Origin: Caballeronia hypogeia
GTDB taxonomy: Bacteria; Pseudomonadota; Gammaproteobacteria; Burkholderiales; Burkholderiaceae
DNA: 64,000 nucleotides
Assembly (NCBI RefSeq): GCF_001544875.2
Contig: NZ_FCOA02000004.1
Span: forward strand, 310,001 to 374,000
Direction of reading: 5' to 3'
Shown: positions 36,218 to 45,245 of the stretch, in pieces
Layout: each line of letters begins with the position of its first letter
Numbering within the stretch: the first letter of the stretch is position 1
Position numbers and translations under genes: made by a program
The notes under the pieces: model-generated
What the model was told of the DNA's origin: nothing
Seen by the model: only the letters and a program-made list of their open reading frames with translations
Database searches by the model: none

Positions 36218-37030
36218 ATGTCGAGCATCACCAGACTCTTATCCATCCTCGATCTGTTTTCGGAGACCAGGCCGTTCCTGTCCGCCGAAGACGTCGGCGC
36301 GGAACTCGATTGCTCGATTCCGACGGCTTACCGCTACGTCCGGGAACTGGTCGATGCGGGCTTGCTCGTGCGTTTTGCGGGTGGAGATTATGGTTTGGGT
36401 CCGCGCATCATCAAGCTCGACTATCACTTGCGTGTGTCCGATCCGCTGCTTGCGGCCGGGCAACCGGTCATGCGCGAGCTGAGCGAGCATTCGGGCTTCG
36501 ACATCGTGATGTCCCGCTGGTATGGAAACGAACTCGTCGACACGCATCGGGAGACGCACGATACATCGCTCGACCTCCGATACGGCCGGGGGCGTCCGCG
36601 CCCCCTGTTTCTCGGCGCCGCGTCGAAGGCGGTCCTGTCCACCTTCCCGAAGGCCAAGCTCGCGGCCCTGTTCGATCAATATCCGGACGACATCGCGCAG
36701 AGCGGGCTCGGTGCGACGCTCGAAGACTTCCGCGCGTCGCTGCTCAAGATCCGGCGCGCGGGCTTTTATCTATCGAGAGACGAACTCGAGACCGGAGTGT
36801 CCGCGCTAGGGTCGCCGCTGTTTACGGACGACTCGGGCGAAGCGGTCGGCGCGCTCGCGGTGATCGTTCCGACTCAGCGCCTCGAGTTCGCCAATCTCGA
36901 ACGGCTCGTCGAATCGGTCAAGGAGGCGGCGGCGCGGATATCGCAGCGCACGCGGGCTGTCATCGAGAGCCGTCAGAGCGGCGGCGTCGGTTCGCCGAAC
37001 AGTGCGTCACGCGCACGGAAATCTGCATAG
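36218..37030 (+). CDS. IclR-family regulator
   Basis: A 270-residue IclR regulator from the ATG at 36218 (MSSITRLLSILDLFSETRPF). The HTH contains ELDCSIPTAYRYVRELVDAG, and the effector domain has RPLFLGAASKAVLSTF and the ARAGFYLSRDELETGVSALG segment. In-frame starts at 36200 and 36164 exist, but the TATAAT box at 36182 argues for the later ATG. It lies 84 bp after the VOC gene on the same strand, but with its own promoter. It probably controls the divergent VOC and FAH/MhpA/MHS genes. Confidence 0.86.
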   Translation: MSSITRLLSILDLFSETRPFLSAEDVGAELDCSIPTAYRYVRELVDAGLLVRFAGGDYGLGPRIIKLDYHLRVSDPLLAAGQPVMRELSEHSGFDIVMSRWYGNELVDTHRETHDTSLDLRYGRGRPRPLFLGAASKAVLSTFPKAKLAALFDQYPDDIAQSGLGATLEDFRASLLKIRRAGFYLSRDELETGVSALGSPLFTDDSGEAVGALAVIVPTQRLEFANLERLVESVKEAAARISQRTRAVIESRQSGGVGSPNSASRARKSA

Positions 37031-37165
37031 TCGAGTGTTGAAAAACCACTTGACTCAGGGACTTCGCGGGATTTTCAGGGGGCCTCGCATCGCGAAATCC
37101 TGTTGAAAGCTGACGCAGGCACAATTGCCTCCATTCTGAGTCAACTCATCGGTAAAAGGTGCGAC

Positions 37166-37312
37166 GTGAGGCTCGTCTGGTTGCTAGTGGTGCTCGCCGT
37201 TGTGTGCGAATTTGCCCTGGGGCAGGTGTTCCTCGAGGCGGTGATGCAGCCGGTCAACTGCGCATCGAGCGATGCAGCGGTATGCCTGGAGTCGCTCTTT
37301 TACCTCGAATGA
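37166..37312 (+). CDS. small single-helix membrane protein
   Basis: A 48-residue frame starting with GTG at 37166 and AAAAGG upstream. A hydrophobic helix (LVWLLVVLAVVCEFALG) is followed by a short tail with two cysteines (PVNCASSDAAVCLES), which would face the periplasm and could form a disulfide. It overlaps the 3' end of the convergent FtsH-like gene by 13 bp. Function unknown. Confidence 0.4.
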   Translation: MRLVWLLVVLAVVCEFALGQVFLEAVMQPVNCASSDAAVCLESLFYLE

Positions 37313-39321
37313 GGCGTGTGGAAGACACCATCGCGCGCGCAAGCGGACCGATTCGCGGCACTGAGCGTCGTGCTCATCCGCGTGCTTCGTGATTCAGACG
37401 CCGCAGCACTGAAATACGCCGCTTCCAGCTCGGGCGGCTGCGTGACGCCGCTCTTGCTGATGAGCTCGTACACATAGGTACCGGGTACCGTTTCGGTCCT
37501 GGCCAGCGCGCGCGTGACATTGGACAGAATCGATTCGTTTCGCGTGAGCAGGTCGAAGCAGCGCTCGTTCATCTCGATCAACAGCGCGTTGGCCTGTTCG
37601 ATTGCGTTATCAAGTTGCCGTCCGGCGTTCTCGCGCGGCAGAGCGGCGAGACTGAACAGATTGCCTTCGCCGCCGAAGCCGAGCCGTGACACCATCTCCA
37701 GACTGATGCGCGATGCTTCCTGCAAGTCCTGAGCCGCGCCGCTCGATGCCTCGCCGAACACCAGCAACTCCGCATTGCGTCCGCCGAGCAGCACCATCAG
37801 TTCCTTTTCCAGCTCGCTGCGGCGATACAGTTGTTTGTCCTGCGGCTTCGTAATGAGCGCCATGCCCAATGCACCGCCGCGCGGGAGCACAGTCAGTTCC
37901 TCCAGCACGCCGGCGCCCAGCAGCGCAGCGACGATGCCATGCCCCGCTTCATGTACGGCGACGCGCCGCACTTCGTCCGTATCGAGCGCCTTCTGCGCGC
38001 CGCTCACGTCGCCAATGCGCACGACCTTGACCGCCTCGCGCAGATGCTCCGCGCACACCATGCCCGCGCCTTGCTTGCGCGCGATCAACCCGGCCTGATT
38101 GACGATCATCGACAGCGATGCGGGCGACAAACCGACTGTCAGTCGCGCCAGTTGTTTGCAGTCGATATCCGTCGAGCACGACGGCAGCTTGCCCAGGTAA
38201 TACTCGAAAATCTTCACGCGATCGGCTATATCCGGCAGACGTATCGGCACGATGCGATCGAAGCGACCCGGACGGCGGAGTGCTTCGTCGAGATTCTCGG
38301 GAAAGTTGGTCGCGGCGACGAGAATCACACCTTCGTTCTTCTCGAACCCGTCCATCTCCGCGAGCAGTTGATTGATGATGCGGTTGCTTTCGGCGTCGGC
38401 GGAACCGGCCGCGCCGGTGGTGCGCGCGGCGAGCCCGTCGGCCTCATCGATGAAGATCACGACTGGCCCATGCTTGCGCGCAGTCTTGAACAGATACTTG
38501 ACCTTCTGAATGCCGACACCGTAATACTTCGCGCTGAAAAAGCTCCCCGTGATGGCGATGAAGTGCGCGCCGCATTCACCTGCAAGCGCCTGCGCAAGCC
38601 GCGTTTTGCCGACTCCCGGACTGCCCGTCATGAGCACCCCGCACGGCGGTCGGATGCCCAGCTTCGTGAACGACTGCGGATCGCGCAGATAGGCCTTGAT
38701 GTCTTCGAGCGCGGCCTTCGCTTCGACCGCGCCGATCACGTCGTCGAAACTCGTGTCGGGTGGCTCGGCGATCAGGGTTGCGTCGCCCTTCATTTCGCGG
38801 CGCACGTACCAGACCATCATGGCCAGCATGAGCAGATACACCAGCATGCCAGCCGAATCGCGCAGGAAGACGAGCAACGGGCCGACGCCTGCCTGTGTGC
38901 CGATGGACACGTTGGGCAGCCACGCGATCTGATAGTCCGGCGCGTCTGCGCCCTTGATTGCATTGAGCAGCAGCGACTGCGAGAACACCGCGAAGCGATC
39001 GCTGACGAAGTACTGCGCGCCGCCTTTTGTCGACACGAGGATGGCGTCGAGCGTCACGCCGATCGCGGCCACGCGCTTCTCGCGGATATCCGCGAGCATG
39101 CGTGAGGCGTCGTTCTCGGTGCGTGCCCATGGCGACGGGTCCTGCCGCATCTGATACACGATGCTCGTCGCCTGCAGCGGATCGTGATGCTGGTTCGCCG
39201 TGCGGTGGCGCAGCACGCCTGAGCCGACCGCGATCAGTATGGCTACGAACACAGCGACGGAGATGAGCAGTCGCCGTCGGCCCCGCCGCCGAGTCCACAC
39301 TCCATTCCTTCCCGGTCTCAT
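37300..39321 (-). CDS. FtsH-like membrane AAA+ metalloprotease (accessory paralogue)
   Basis: A 673-residue protein with FtsH architecture. Helices at 19-36 and 156-173 bracket a periplasmic domain, then comes an AAA+ module (Walker A GSPGVGKT 233-240, Walker B VVIFIDEAD 287-295, SRH RRPGRFDR 349-356) and a zinc protease domain (HEAGH 457-461, third ligand Asp532). The pore motif is KYYGVG at 265-270, not the usual MFVGVG of FtsH. It has a basic N-terminus and a Ser/Arg-rich tail. The start at 39321 has GAGGA 9 bases upstream; 39363 is an alternative. It is probably an accessory quality-control protease, not the housekeeping FtsH. Confidence 0.85.
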   Translation of the reverse strand: MRPGRNGVWTRRRGRRRLLISVAVFVAILIAVGSGVLRHRTANQHHDPLQATSIVYQMRQDPSPWARTENDASRMLADIREKRVAAIGVTLDAILVSTKGGAQYFVSDRFAVFSQSLLLNAIKGADAPDYQIAWLPNVSIGTQAGVGPLLVFLRDSAGMLVYLLMLAMMVWYVRREMKGDATLIAEPPDTSFDDVIGAVEAKAALEDIKAYLRDPQSFTKLGIRPPCGVLMTGSPGVGKTRLAQALAGECGAHFIAITGSFFSAKYYGVGIQKVKYLFKTARKHGPVVIFIDEADGLAARTTGAAGSADAESNRIINQLLAEMDGFEKNEGVILVAATNFPENLDEALRRPGRFDRIVPIRLPDIADRVKIFEYYLGKLPSCSTDIDCKQLARLTVGLSPASLSMIVNQAGLIARKQGAGMVCAEHLREAVKVVRIGDVSGAQKALDTDEVRRVAVHEAGHGIVAALLGAGVLEELTVLPRGGALGMALITKPQDKQLYRRSELEKELMVLLGGRNAELLVFGEASSGAAQDLQEASRISLEMVSRLGFGGEGNLFSLAALPRENAGRQLDNAIEQANALLIEMNERCFDLLTRNESILSNVTRALARTETVPGTYVYELISKSGVTQPPELEAAYFSAAASESRSTRMSTTLSAANRSACARDGVFHTPHSR

Positions 39322-39736
39322 GGGCCTTCTTCCTCGTTTCGTGTACGTGTGCGTCCCTCTCATGCTCCGGCCCTTGCGCGGTCATATTCGCGCGCGTCGT
39401 CCACGCTGCATCGCGGGAGCGCAGCCTACGAATGTTGCATCTGCTGAAATTTCGCGTCCGTGCGCGTGACCGCTTTGGAACCGGTGCGCAAGGATGACTG
39501 ATTGGCGAGGTGGCGCGCCGGGGCGGCCGGCATAGGTACGGTGCACCGCTGAAGGTGACACCTTCCTTTATCGTGCAAACGTGACCTGGATTAAATTCCG
39601 CGACCCGTTCCGATCGTACGATGGGACGCCATTCGAAGGAACTCCGCGACTTCTCGTTTGCTGTTCGGGTCGACGAGCTCGTGTTCAGTTCTTCAGTTCT
39701 CTGATGGCTCGGTACAACCCTCTGGAGATGACCGTC
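39322..39736. other. divergent intergenic region
   Basis: 415 bp between the FtsH-like gene (minus) and a small exported protein (plus), with no convincing gene. The one clear structure is the 15-bp palindrome at 39551-39565. Promoters for both genes must lie here, but no good hexamers were recognised. Confidence 0.45.
39551..39565. promoter_or_regulatory. palindrome GAAGGTG-A-CACCTTC
   Basis: Perfect 7-bp arms with a single central base, too tight for an RNA hairpin and therefore more likely a protein-binding site. It is 171 bp upstream of the exported protein and 230 bp upstream of the FtsH-like gene. Confidence 0.4.
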
Positions 39737-40021
39737 ATGAAGACCTTGGTTTTATTGGCGTGCGTCATGCTGTCCGCCAACGCATTCGCCGAATGCGCAA
39801 CGAACGCCGGCGGTGAAACCGTGTGTGGCAACGGGCAGACGACGGGAGGCTACAACCGGAACACCGGTACGGCCTGGACATCCCAGACGAACCAGAATGG
39901 TGTGCGGACGAGTCAAACCAACCAGGGCGGAGAGGCGAAAACGATGAACGGCAAGGGTGTCGTGGAAGGTCCTGGCGGAAAGAAGTGCTATCGAAGCGCA
40001 ACCAGTCACGGCTGCAACTGA
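39737..40021 (+). CDS. small exported protein, Asn/Gly/Thr-rich
   Basis: A 94-residue protein with a Sec signal peptide (MKTLVLLACVMLSANAFA, cleavage near residue 18). The mature part is low-complexity, with Gly, Asn, Thr and Gln, and a repeat-like TSQTNQNGVRTSQTNQGGE. Four cysteines (CATN, VCGN, KKCYR, HGCN) may form two disulfides. GGAG lies 9 bases before the ATG; an in-frame ATG at 39728 is also possible. Similar short exported proteins occur in Burkholderia relatives without known role. Confidence 0.65.
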   Translation: MKTLVLLACVMLSANAFAECATNAGGETVCGNGQTTGGYNRNTGTAWTSQTNQNGVRTSQTNQGGEAKTMNGKGVVEGPGGKKCYRSATSHGCN

Positions 40022-40078
40022 CAATAACGTCGTCTTGTCCCGGCACCACGCCCAGATGCGAGGGAAGGTACGGGGTAG

Positions 40079-40096
40079 CGCACGCGGAAGCGTGCG
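40079..40096. terminator. stem-loop CGCACGC-GGAA-GCGTGCG
   Basis: Perfect 7-bp stem capped by a GNRA-type tetraloop, in the 101-bp gap between convergent genes. Likely a shared terminator or transcript-end stabiliser, though no T-tract follows. Confidence 0.45.
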
Positions 40097-40122
40097 GCGT
40101 GACGCGCCGCGCTCAAAGAATC

Positions 40123-41334
40123 TCACGCTCCGCGTGATACCACGAAGTGCATGACGTCCGTGCGCTTCTCGTCGAAACCGGCTTCGCAATAGGCCAGATA
40201 CAGGCGCCAGGTACGCACGAAGGATTCGTCGAAACCTTGCGCGCGGACCGCATCGGCGCGCGCTTCGAAGGCATTGCGCCAGCAGCGCAGCGTGCGGGCA
40301 TAGTCCGCGCCGAACGAGAGCGAAGCGTGCGCAGAGAGTCCCGCTCGCGACGCCGCGCTGACGAAGCGCTCGGGACTCGGCAGCATGCCGCCCGGAAAGA
40401 TCGTCTCGCGAATGAAATCGCTGGACGCGCGATACGCGCAAAAGCGCGCATCGTCGATCGTGATCGACTGCACGAGCGCCCGCGCGCCCGGCGCGAGACA
40501 GCGGCGCAGCGTGTTGAAATACGTGTGCCAGAACGCCTCGCCGACCGCTTCGAACATTTCGATCGAGACCACCGCGTCGTACTCGCCGCGCAGATCGCGA
40601 TAGTCGCGCAGTTCGATATTCACGAACTCGCTCAAATCTTCACACGCGATGCGTTCCATCGCGAATGCATGCTGGGAGGGCGAGATCGTTACGCCGTGCA
40701 CATGAATACCCAGGCGTGCCGCGTGCCGCGCGAAGCCGCCCCAGCCGCAACCGATTTCCAGCACGCGCATGCCCGCCTTCAACCCGAGCGTTTCAACGAT
40801 GCGCTGATACTTGCGATGCTGCGCGGCTTCGAGCGTGAGTTCGGCGTCACCGTCGAACCATCCGCTCGAATAGGTCCAGGTCGGATCGAGCCAGAGTCCG
40901 TAGAAAGCGTTACCGATGTCGTAATGCGCATGGATGTTGCGGCGGCTGCCCGGGCGCGTGTTCAGACGCAGACGATGCCGGAGCGTGTGCCAGCACCGCG
41001 CGCCGAATCCGCCGGCCACGGTACGCGAAAGCGCCGCCTCGTTGCGGATCGCGAGCCGCACCAAAGCGTACGGATCGGGCGTGTCGAGCCATTGTGCGCG
41101 ATACGCCTGCGCGAAACCGATGTCGCCCGCGCGCAGCATCGCGCGACAGGCGCGCCAGTCGTGAATGGCGAGATGCGCGGCGGGCTGCATCAGCGGATCG
41201 CCAAATACGCAGCGGCCTCCGTCCGGCGTGACCAGCACGATATGCCCGATGCTGATCCGGCGCAGAAGACCGAGAAAGATCCGGGCGGACAGCGGCATGG
41301 CTGCCTGCGTGGAGAAAGACCGCAGCAGGTTCAT
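40123..41334 (-). CDS. cyclopropane-fatty-acid-synthase-like methyltransferase (copy A)
   Basis: A 403-residue SAM-dependent lipid methyltransferase of the CFA synthase family. NIHAHYDIGNAFYGLWLD and WTYSSGWF are typical substrate-side motifs, and the SAM motif VLEIGCGWGGFARHAA and SIEMFEAVGE follow. The start at 41334 overlaps the DUF1365 stop (ATGA); the longer frame upstream is a shadow. It is the last gene of the operon. The enzyme adds a one-carbon unit to an unsaturated acyl chain of phospholipids. Confidence 0.87.
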   Translation of the reverse strand: MNLLRSFSTQAAMPLSARIFLGLLRRISIGHIVLVTPDGGRCVFGDPLMQPAAHLAIHDWRACRAMLRAGDIGFAQAYRAQWLDTPDPYALVRLAIRNEAALSRTVAGGFGARCWHTLRHRLRLNTRPGSRRNIHAHYDIGNAFYGLWLDPTWTYSSGWFDGDAELTLEAAQHRKYQRIVETLGLKAGMRVLEIGCGWGGFARHAARLGIHVHGVTISPSQHAFAMERIACEDLSEFVNIELRDYRDLRGEYDAVVSIEMFEAVGEAFWHTYFNTLRRCLAPGARALVQSITIDDARFCAYRASSDFIRETIFPGGMLPSPERFVSAASRAGLSAHASLSFGADYARTLRCWRNAFEARADAVRAQGFDESFVRTWRLYLAYCEAGFDEKRTDVMHFVVSRGA

Positions 41335-42101
41335 GATCGGACCTTGTGTTTCGTTTCTTTCATGTTCGATGGTTGCTTGCCGTGAAAGGGCACGCGCTTC
41401 ATCCACAAGCGCAGCGCCTGCCAGTGAATCCGCGCGATGACGCACGCGGCGAAGAACGGCTCCCTCATCAGCGTGCGCCATGCGAGCGCGCCGCTGAGCG
41501 GACGAGCAACGAGGCCGATCGCGGTGCGGATCAGAAGGCCGTCGCAGTCGTGGTAGTCGATCGACACGGACACATGATCGCCATGCCGCCGCACGCGAAA
41601 CCGGTAGTCTCCGGTTACCTCGCAAAAGGGCGAGACGTGCAGCGTCTTGCGGCAGACGAGCACGGTGTCGTGAGCAATGGGCGCGTGATCCTGTGCGCTC
41701 AGCAAATACCCGCGATGCTCGCCGAAGGTGTTGCGCACATCGGCATAGAGCGCGCGCAGTGCGCCAGCGCGGTCATGGCAGAACCAGAAGCTGACCGGAT
41801 TGAATGCGTAGCCGAAGACGCGCGGGATCGTCAGAAGGTGGATCTCGCCATCGGCGGGAATGTGGGCATCGGCCAGGCGCGCGCGCATCCAGAGATCGAG
41901 GTCGCAGTCCTCGCGCGGCCCGTAGTCGCGCCGGAACAGGGCGAGCGGACGAATGCGGTCGATGCCGAACCACGGACGGCGCAGCGCATCGAGTTGCGCG
42001 ACATCGCAACAGACGTAGCGAACCGGATAGTCGAAGCGATGCCTCGCGGGACGCACGCGCTCGTGCATCACGCGGCCCGTCAGCCATTGCGCGGTCCTCA
42101 T
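41331..42101 (-). CDS. DUF1365 protein
   Basis: A 256-residue DUF1365 protein (RHRFDYPVRYVCCDVAQLD, then LLTIPRVFGYAFNPVSFWFCHD). The start at 42101 (MRTAQWLTGRVMHERV) overlaps the flavin oxidase stop by 4 bp, and its own stop overlaps the methyltransferase start. The family nearly always lies between a flavin amine-oxidase-like gene and a CFA-synthase-like gene, as here. Its biochemical activity is unsettled; a part in fatty-acid modification is inferred from that linkage. Confidence 0.85.
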   Translation of the reverse strand: MRTAQWLTGRVMHERVRPARHRFDYPVRYVCCDVAQLDALRRPWFGIDRIRPLALFRRDYGPREDCDLDLWMRARLADAHIPADGEIHLLTIPRVFGYAFNPVSFWFCHDRAGALRALYADVRNTFGEHRGYLLSAQDHAPIAHDTVLVCRKTLHVSPFCEVTGDYRFRVRRHGDHVSVSIDYHDCDGLLIRTAIGLVARPLSGALAWRTLMREPFFAACVIARIHWQALRLWMKRVPFHGKQPSNMKETKHKVRS

Positions 42102-43405
42102 GGCACGGCCCACGCCGGCTGCACACCGAAGTCGCGCGCCACGCGCAATGCCGATTTCAGCCCGTCCTCGTGAAAGCCGTAGCCGGTCCATGCGCCCGCG
42201 TACCAGGTGCGGCGCACGCCTTGAATGTGCGGCAGACGCGTCTGCGCGTCGATGGCGGCGAGATCGAACAGCGGATGCGCGTATTCATAGCGGCCGAGCT
42301 CCGTGCCGGGCGCGGGTTCATCGAAGGGATTGAGCGTCACAATCACCGGCGTGCTGAAAGGCAGTGGCTGAAGCTGGTTGAGCAGATAACTCACGCAGAC
42401 CGGCGTGCTCGAATCGCGCACATGTCCCGGGCGCGCGCCGATATAGTTCCACGCCGACCAGACCCGGCGGCGGCGCGGCAGCAGCGCCCGATCCGTATGG
42501 AGCACCGCGAGGTTGCGCTGATAGCGCACGGCGCTGAGCAGCGCGCGCTCCTCGTCGGATGCGTCGGCGAGCAGACGCAGGCTGGTCGGCGCGTGGGTGG
42601 CGAGCACGATGGCATCGAAGCGTTCGGGGGCGGCTGCATCGGTCATCACGATCACGCCGTCGCCAGCATCGCGGCGGCGCACGCTTCGCACCGGCGCGCG
42701 GGTGCGCACGTCGTCGAGCGTCCGCGCGATGCGCCGCACATACTCGCGCGCCCCGCCGACGACCGTCTTCCACGGCGGGCGCTGATTCACCTGCAAGAGC
42801 GCGTGATTGAGACAGAAGCGCAGGAACGTGGCGGCGGGAAAGCGCAGGATGTCGTTTGCCCCGCTCGACCAGATCGCCGCGGCCATCGGGACCAGATAGC
42901 GGCGCTGGAAGTTCACGCCGTAGCCGCCTTCGACGAGCAGTTCACCTACCGAGCAGCGATTCACGCTCGCCTGCTCCAGGTGCGCGTGGGCCGATGCGTT
43001 GAAGCGCAAGATATCGCGCAACATGCCGAGAAAGGACGGCGAGAACAGATTGCGCCGCTGCGCGAACACGGTGTTGAGATTCGTGCCCGCCCATTCGAAA
43101 CGTCCGTCGTCGAGCGAAACGGAAAACGACATGTCGCTGCGATGCGCGGCGACGCCGAGCTCGTCGAACAATGCGACGAGGTTCGGGTACGTGAGGTCGT
43201 TGAACACGAGAAAGCCCGTATCGACGGGATGCCGCGCGCCGTCTGCTTCCACATCGACGGTATGGGTGTGGCCGCCGAGATAATCCGCCGCTTCGAACAG
43301 CGTCACGCGATGCGCGCGCGACAGCAGATACGCGCTCGCGAGACCGGCGATTCCCGCGCCGATCACCGCGATGCGCTGTCCTTCCCTTCGTTTCGATGCA
43401 TTCAT
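42098..43405 (-). CDS. FAD-dependent amine-oxidase-like oxidoreductase
   Basis: A 435-residue flavoprotein with an N-terminal dinucleotide fold (IAVIGAGIAGLASAYLLS at 12-29, then FEAADYLGGHTHT) and C-terminal GAWTGYGFHEDGLKSAL. This is the desaturase/oxidase partner of the DUF1365 and CFA-like genes. In the Rhodobacter sphaeroides furan fatty acid pathway a similar flavoprotein desaturates a methylated acyl chain, so it may act on the products of the methyltransferases here. The start at 43405 begins right at the fold. Confidence 0.84.
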   Translation of the reverse strand: MNASKRREGQRIAVIGAGIAGLASAYLLSRAHRVTLFEAADYLGGHTHTVDVEADGARHPVDTGFLVFNDLTYPNLVALFDELGVAAHRSDMSFSVSLDDGRFEWAGTNLNTVFAQRRNLFSPSFLGMLRDILRFNASAHAHLEQASVNRCSVGELLVEGGYGVNFQRRYLVPMAAAIWSSGANDILRFPAATFLRFCLNHALLQVNQRPPWKTVVGGAREYVRRIARTLDDVRTRAPVRSVRRRDAGDGVIVMTDAAAPERFDAIVLATHAPTSLRLLADASDEERALLSAVRYQRNLAVLHTDRALLPRRRRVWSAWNYIGARPGHVRDSSTPVCVSYLLNQLQPLPFSTPVIVTLNPFDEPAPGTELGRYEYAHPLFDLAAIDAQTRLPHIQGVRRTWYAGAWTGYGFHEDGLKSALRVARDFGVQPAWAVP

Positions 43406-43511
43406 GCCGGGCAGTCTCCTCGCGCTAGAAGGTCTCCTCGCGCCGCCTGGACGGGGCTGTTTTCGACAGATACGAAAGAGACGCGCGCGCGGATGCACGT
43501 GCGTTGCTTCG

Positions 43512-44117
43512 TTATTCGCGCTGGCCGGGACTTTGAAAGCCGGGCTTGCCGAGTTGTTCGGGCGATTGCGGCACACGCCTGAAACGCGCGATGTCGTAGC
43601 CCATTGCATCGAGGCGCGCGAGCAGCGAGCGATAGACGTCGTCGCCCATCGACGGTTCGCGTGAAAAGATCCAGCCGAGTTTCTTGTTCGGGTAACCGAG
43701 GATTGTGTAGCGATAGTCGGGATCGACAAAGAGCGTCAGTTGCGTCACATGAATCGGCCAGAAGAGTTGCACGCTCCATTCGCCGCCCTCGCTGCCGGGC
43801 TTCACGGTATCGACGAAACGATGTGTCGTCTCCGGCTCATCGAAGCTGTTCTTGCGACCGCGAAAGACATCGTCGATCCTGCCGTCCGGGCGCTGCGACC
43901 ACTCGATTTGCGTGCCGACGAAATCGCGCTCCGCGAAGTACGGAATATTGGCGATCACGTACCAGCGGCCCATGTAGCGCGGCATATCCACGGGCACGGT
44001 TTCGAGCGGCCGATCCGCTCGCGGATTCGGATTCGGCGGGCTCGAACAACCCGTCAGCGCCACGACGACGCCGGCCGCCACCAGCACGATGACGATCGCG
44101 CGATGCGCGGTTCTCAT
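43512..44117 (-). CDS. blc: lipocalin-type outer-membrane lipoprotein
   Basis: A 201-residue lipocalin like bacterial Blc. A lipoprotein signal peptide ends at lipobox LTGCSS (Cys24), followed by the lipocalin GxW motif in MGRWYVIANIPYF and, toward the end, the conserved YRYTILGYPNKKLGWIFSREP. Asn-Pro after the lipidated Cys favours outer-membrane sorting. It binds lipids, perhaps carrying modified or damaged fatty acids. Its start overlaps the stop of the second CFA-like gene, so it belongs to the operon. Confidence 0.88.
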   Translation of the reverse strand: MRTAHRAIVIVLVAAGVVVALTGCSSPPNPNPRADRPLETVPVDMPRYMGRWYVIANIPYFAERDFVGTQIEWSQRPDGRIDDVFRGRKNSFDEPETTHRFVDTVKPGSEGGEWSVQLFWPIHVTQLTLFVDPDYRYTILGYPNKKLGWIFSREPSMGDDVYRSLLARLDAMGYDIARFRRVPQSPEQLGKPGFQSPGQRE

Positions 44118-45232
44118 GGGATCACCTTCATCGGACGCCTCTCGAACAGATAGTGCGCGACGCCCCATTCGCCGCCGCGCGCATAGCCGAACAATTCGGC
44201 GACCGCCATGTAGAACATGCGCCAGCGGCGGAACCAGACCTTGTCGGCATCGCCGTATACGCCATGAAGCATCGGCATGATGCGATCGCGCGCGGCGTCG
44301 AGCGCGGCGAGCCATTGATCGGCGGTGTGCGCGTAGTGCGAGCCGTTCACCCACCATTGACGCGTCACGCGCAGATCGTCCTGAAAATGCAGCAGCAACG
44401 ATGCGGACGGCATCGTGCCGCCGGTGAAGAAATAGCGCGACATCCAGTCGCCGCCGTCGCGCGATGTGAAGTGATAGGCGAGGGTCTTATGAGCGAAGAG
44501 GTGGACAAAAAGTCTTCCGTCATCGGCGAGCCAGCGCGCTATCTTGGCGAGGAGCAGGCCGTAGTGCTTCATGTGCTCGAACATTTCGATCGAGAGTATG
44601 CGGTCGAACGGTGCTTCGTCGGGTGCGAAATCGAACTGGGCAATGTCACCCGTCACGACGCGCAGATTGCCGAGTCCCCGCCGCCGCGCCTGCGCTTCGA
44701 TAAACGCGCGCTGCCCATGCGAATTCGACAGCGCGACGATTCGCGCATGCGGATAGCGCTCCGCCATCCACAGCGCGAGCGAGCCCCAGCCACAGCCGAG
44801 ATCGAGAACGCGCTGGCCATCCGCGAGTTGCGAGCGCTCCGCATAGAGTTCGAGCATCGCGAGTTCGGCTTGTTCGAGCGTCTCGTCGCCGCGCGGATAG
44901 AAGCCGCACGAATACTTCAGACGGGGGCCGAGATGCGCCTCGAAGAACCCGTCCGGCAATTCGTAATGCTGGGCGTTGGCGGCTTGCGTCTGGATGGCGA
45001 TCGGGCTCGCGCGCAGTTCCGCCAGGAATCGCTCGAAGGCTTGCGTGCGCAGCGCGTTGTCGTTCGCATGCTCATCCGTGAGACGCTGGCGGATCAGCAT
45101 GCGCATGCCGGCGCGCACGAATACATCAGCCACGAGACCACGCTCGCACGCGCGGATCAACCGGCTTTCGTCGAACGCGGGCATGTTGGCGGGCAGGGCG
45201 GGCGCTTCGCGGGCGGGGGTGTTCATCGGCAT
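44114..45232 (-). CDS. cyclopropane-fatty-acid-synthase-like methyltransferase (copy B)
   Basis: A 372-residue SAM-dependent methyltransferase of the CFA-related family, divergent from copy A. KYSCGFYPRGDETLEQAE, the SAM motif VLDLGCGWGSLALWMAE and SIEMFEHMKHYG are visible. It lacks the HYDIGNAFY segment of copy A, so it is not a plain duplicate and may methylate a different lipid or a different step. It overlaps the lipocalin gene by 4 bp. In-frame ATG at 45226 is an alternative start. Confidence 0.85.
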   Translation of the reverse strand: MPMNTPAREAPALPANMPAFDESRLIRACERGLVADVFVRAGMRMLIRQRLTDEHANDNALRTQAFERFLAELRASPIAIQTQAANAQHYELPDGFFEAHLGPRLKYSCGFYPRGDETLEQAELAMLELYAERSQLADGQRVLDLGCGWGSLALWMAERYPHARIVALSNSHGQRAFIEAQARRRGLGNLRVVTGDIAQFDFAPDEAPFDRILSIEMFEHMKHYGLLLAKIARWLADDGRLFVHLFAHKTLAYHFTSRDGGDWMSRYFFTGGTMPSASLLLHFQDDLRVTRQWWVNGSHYAHTADQWLAALDAARDRIMPMLHGVYGDADKVWFRRWRMFYMAVAELFGYARGGEWGVAHYLFERRPMKVIP

Positions 45233-45245
45233 GTCGATCCTTTGT

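Noticed and set aside
37831..39105. 424-codon open frame on the plus strand
   Set aside because: Antisense to the FtsH-like protease, which has intact Walker and HEAGH motifs.
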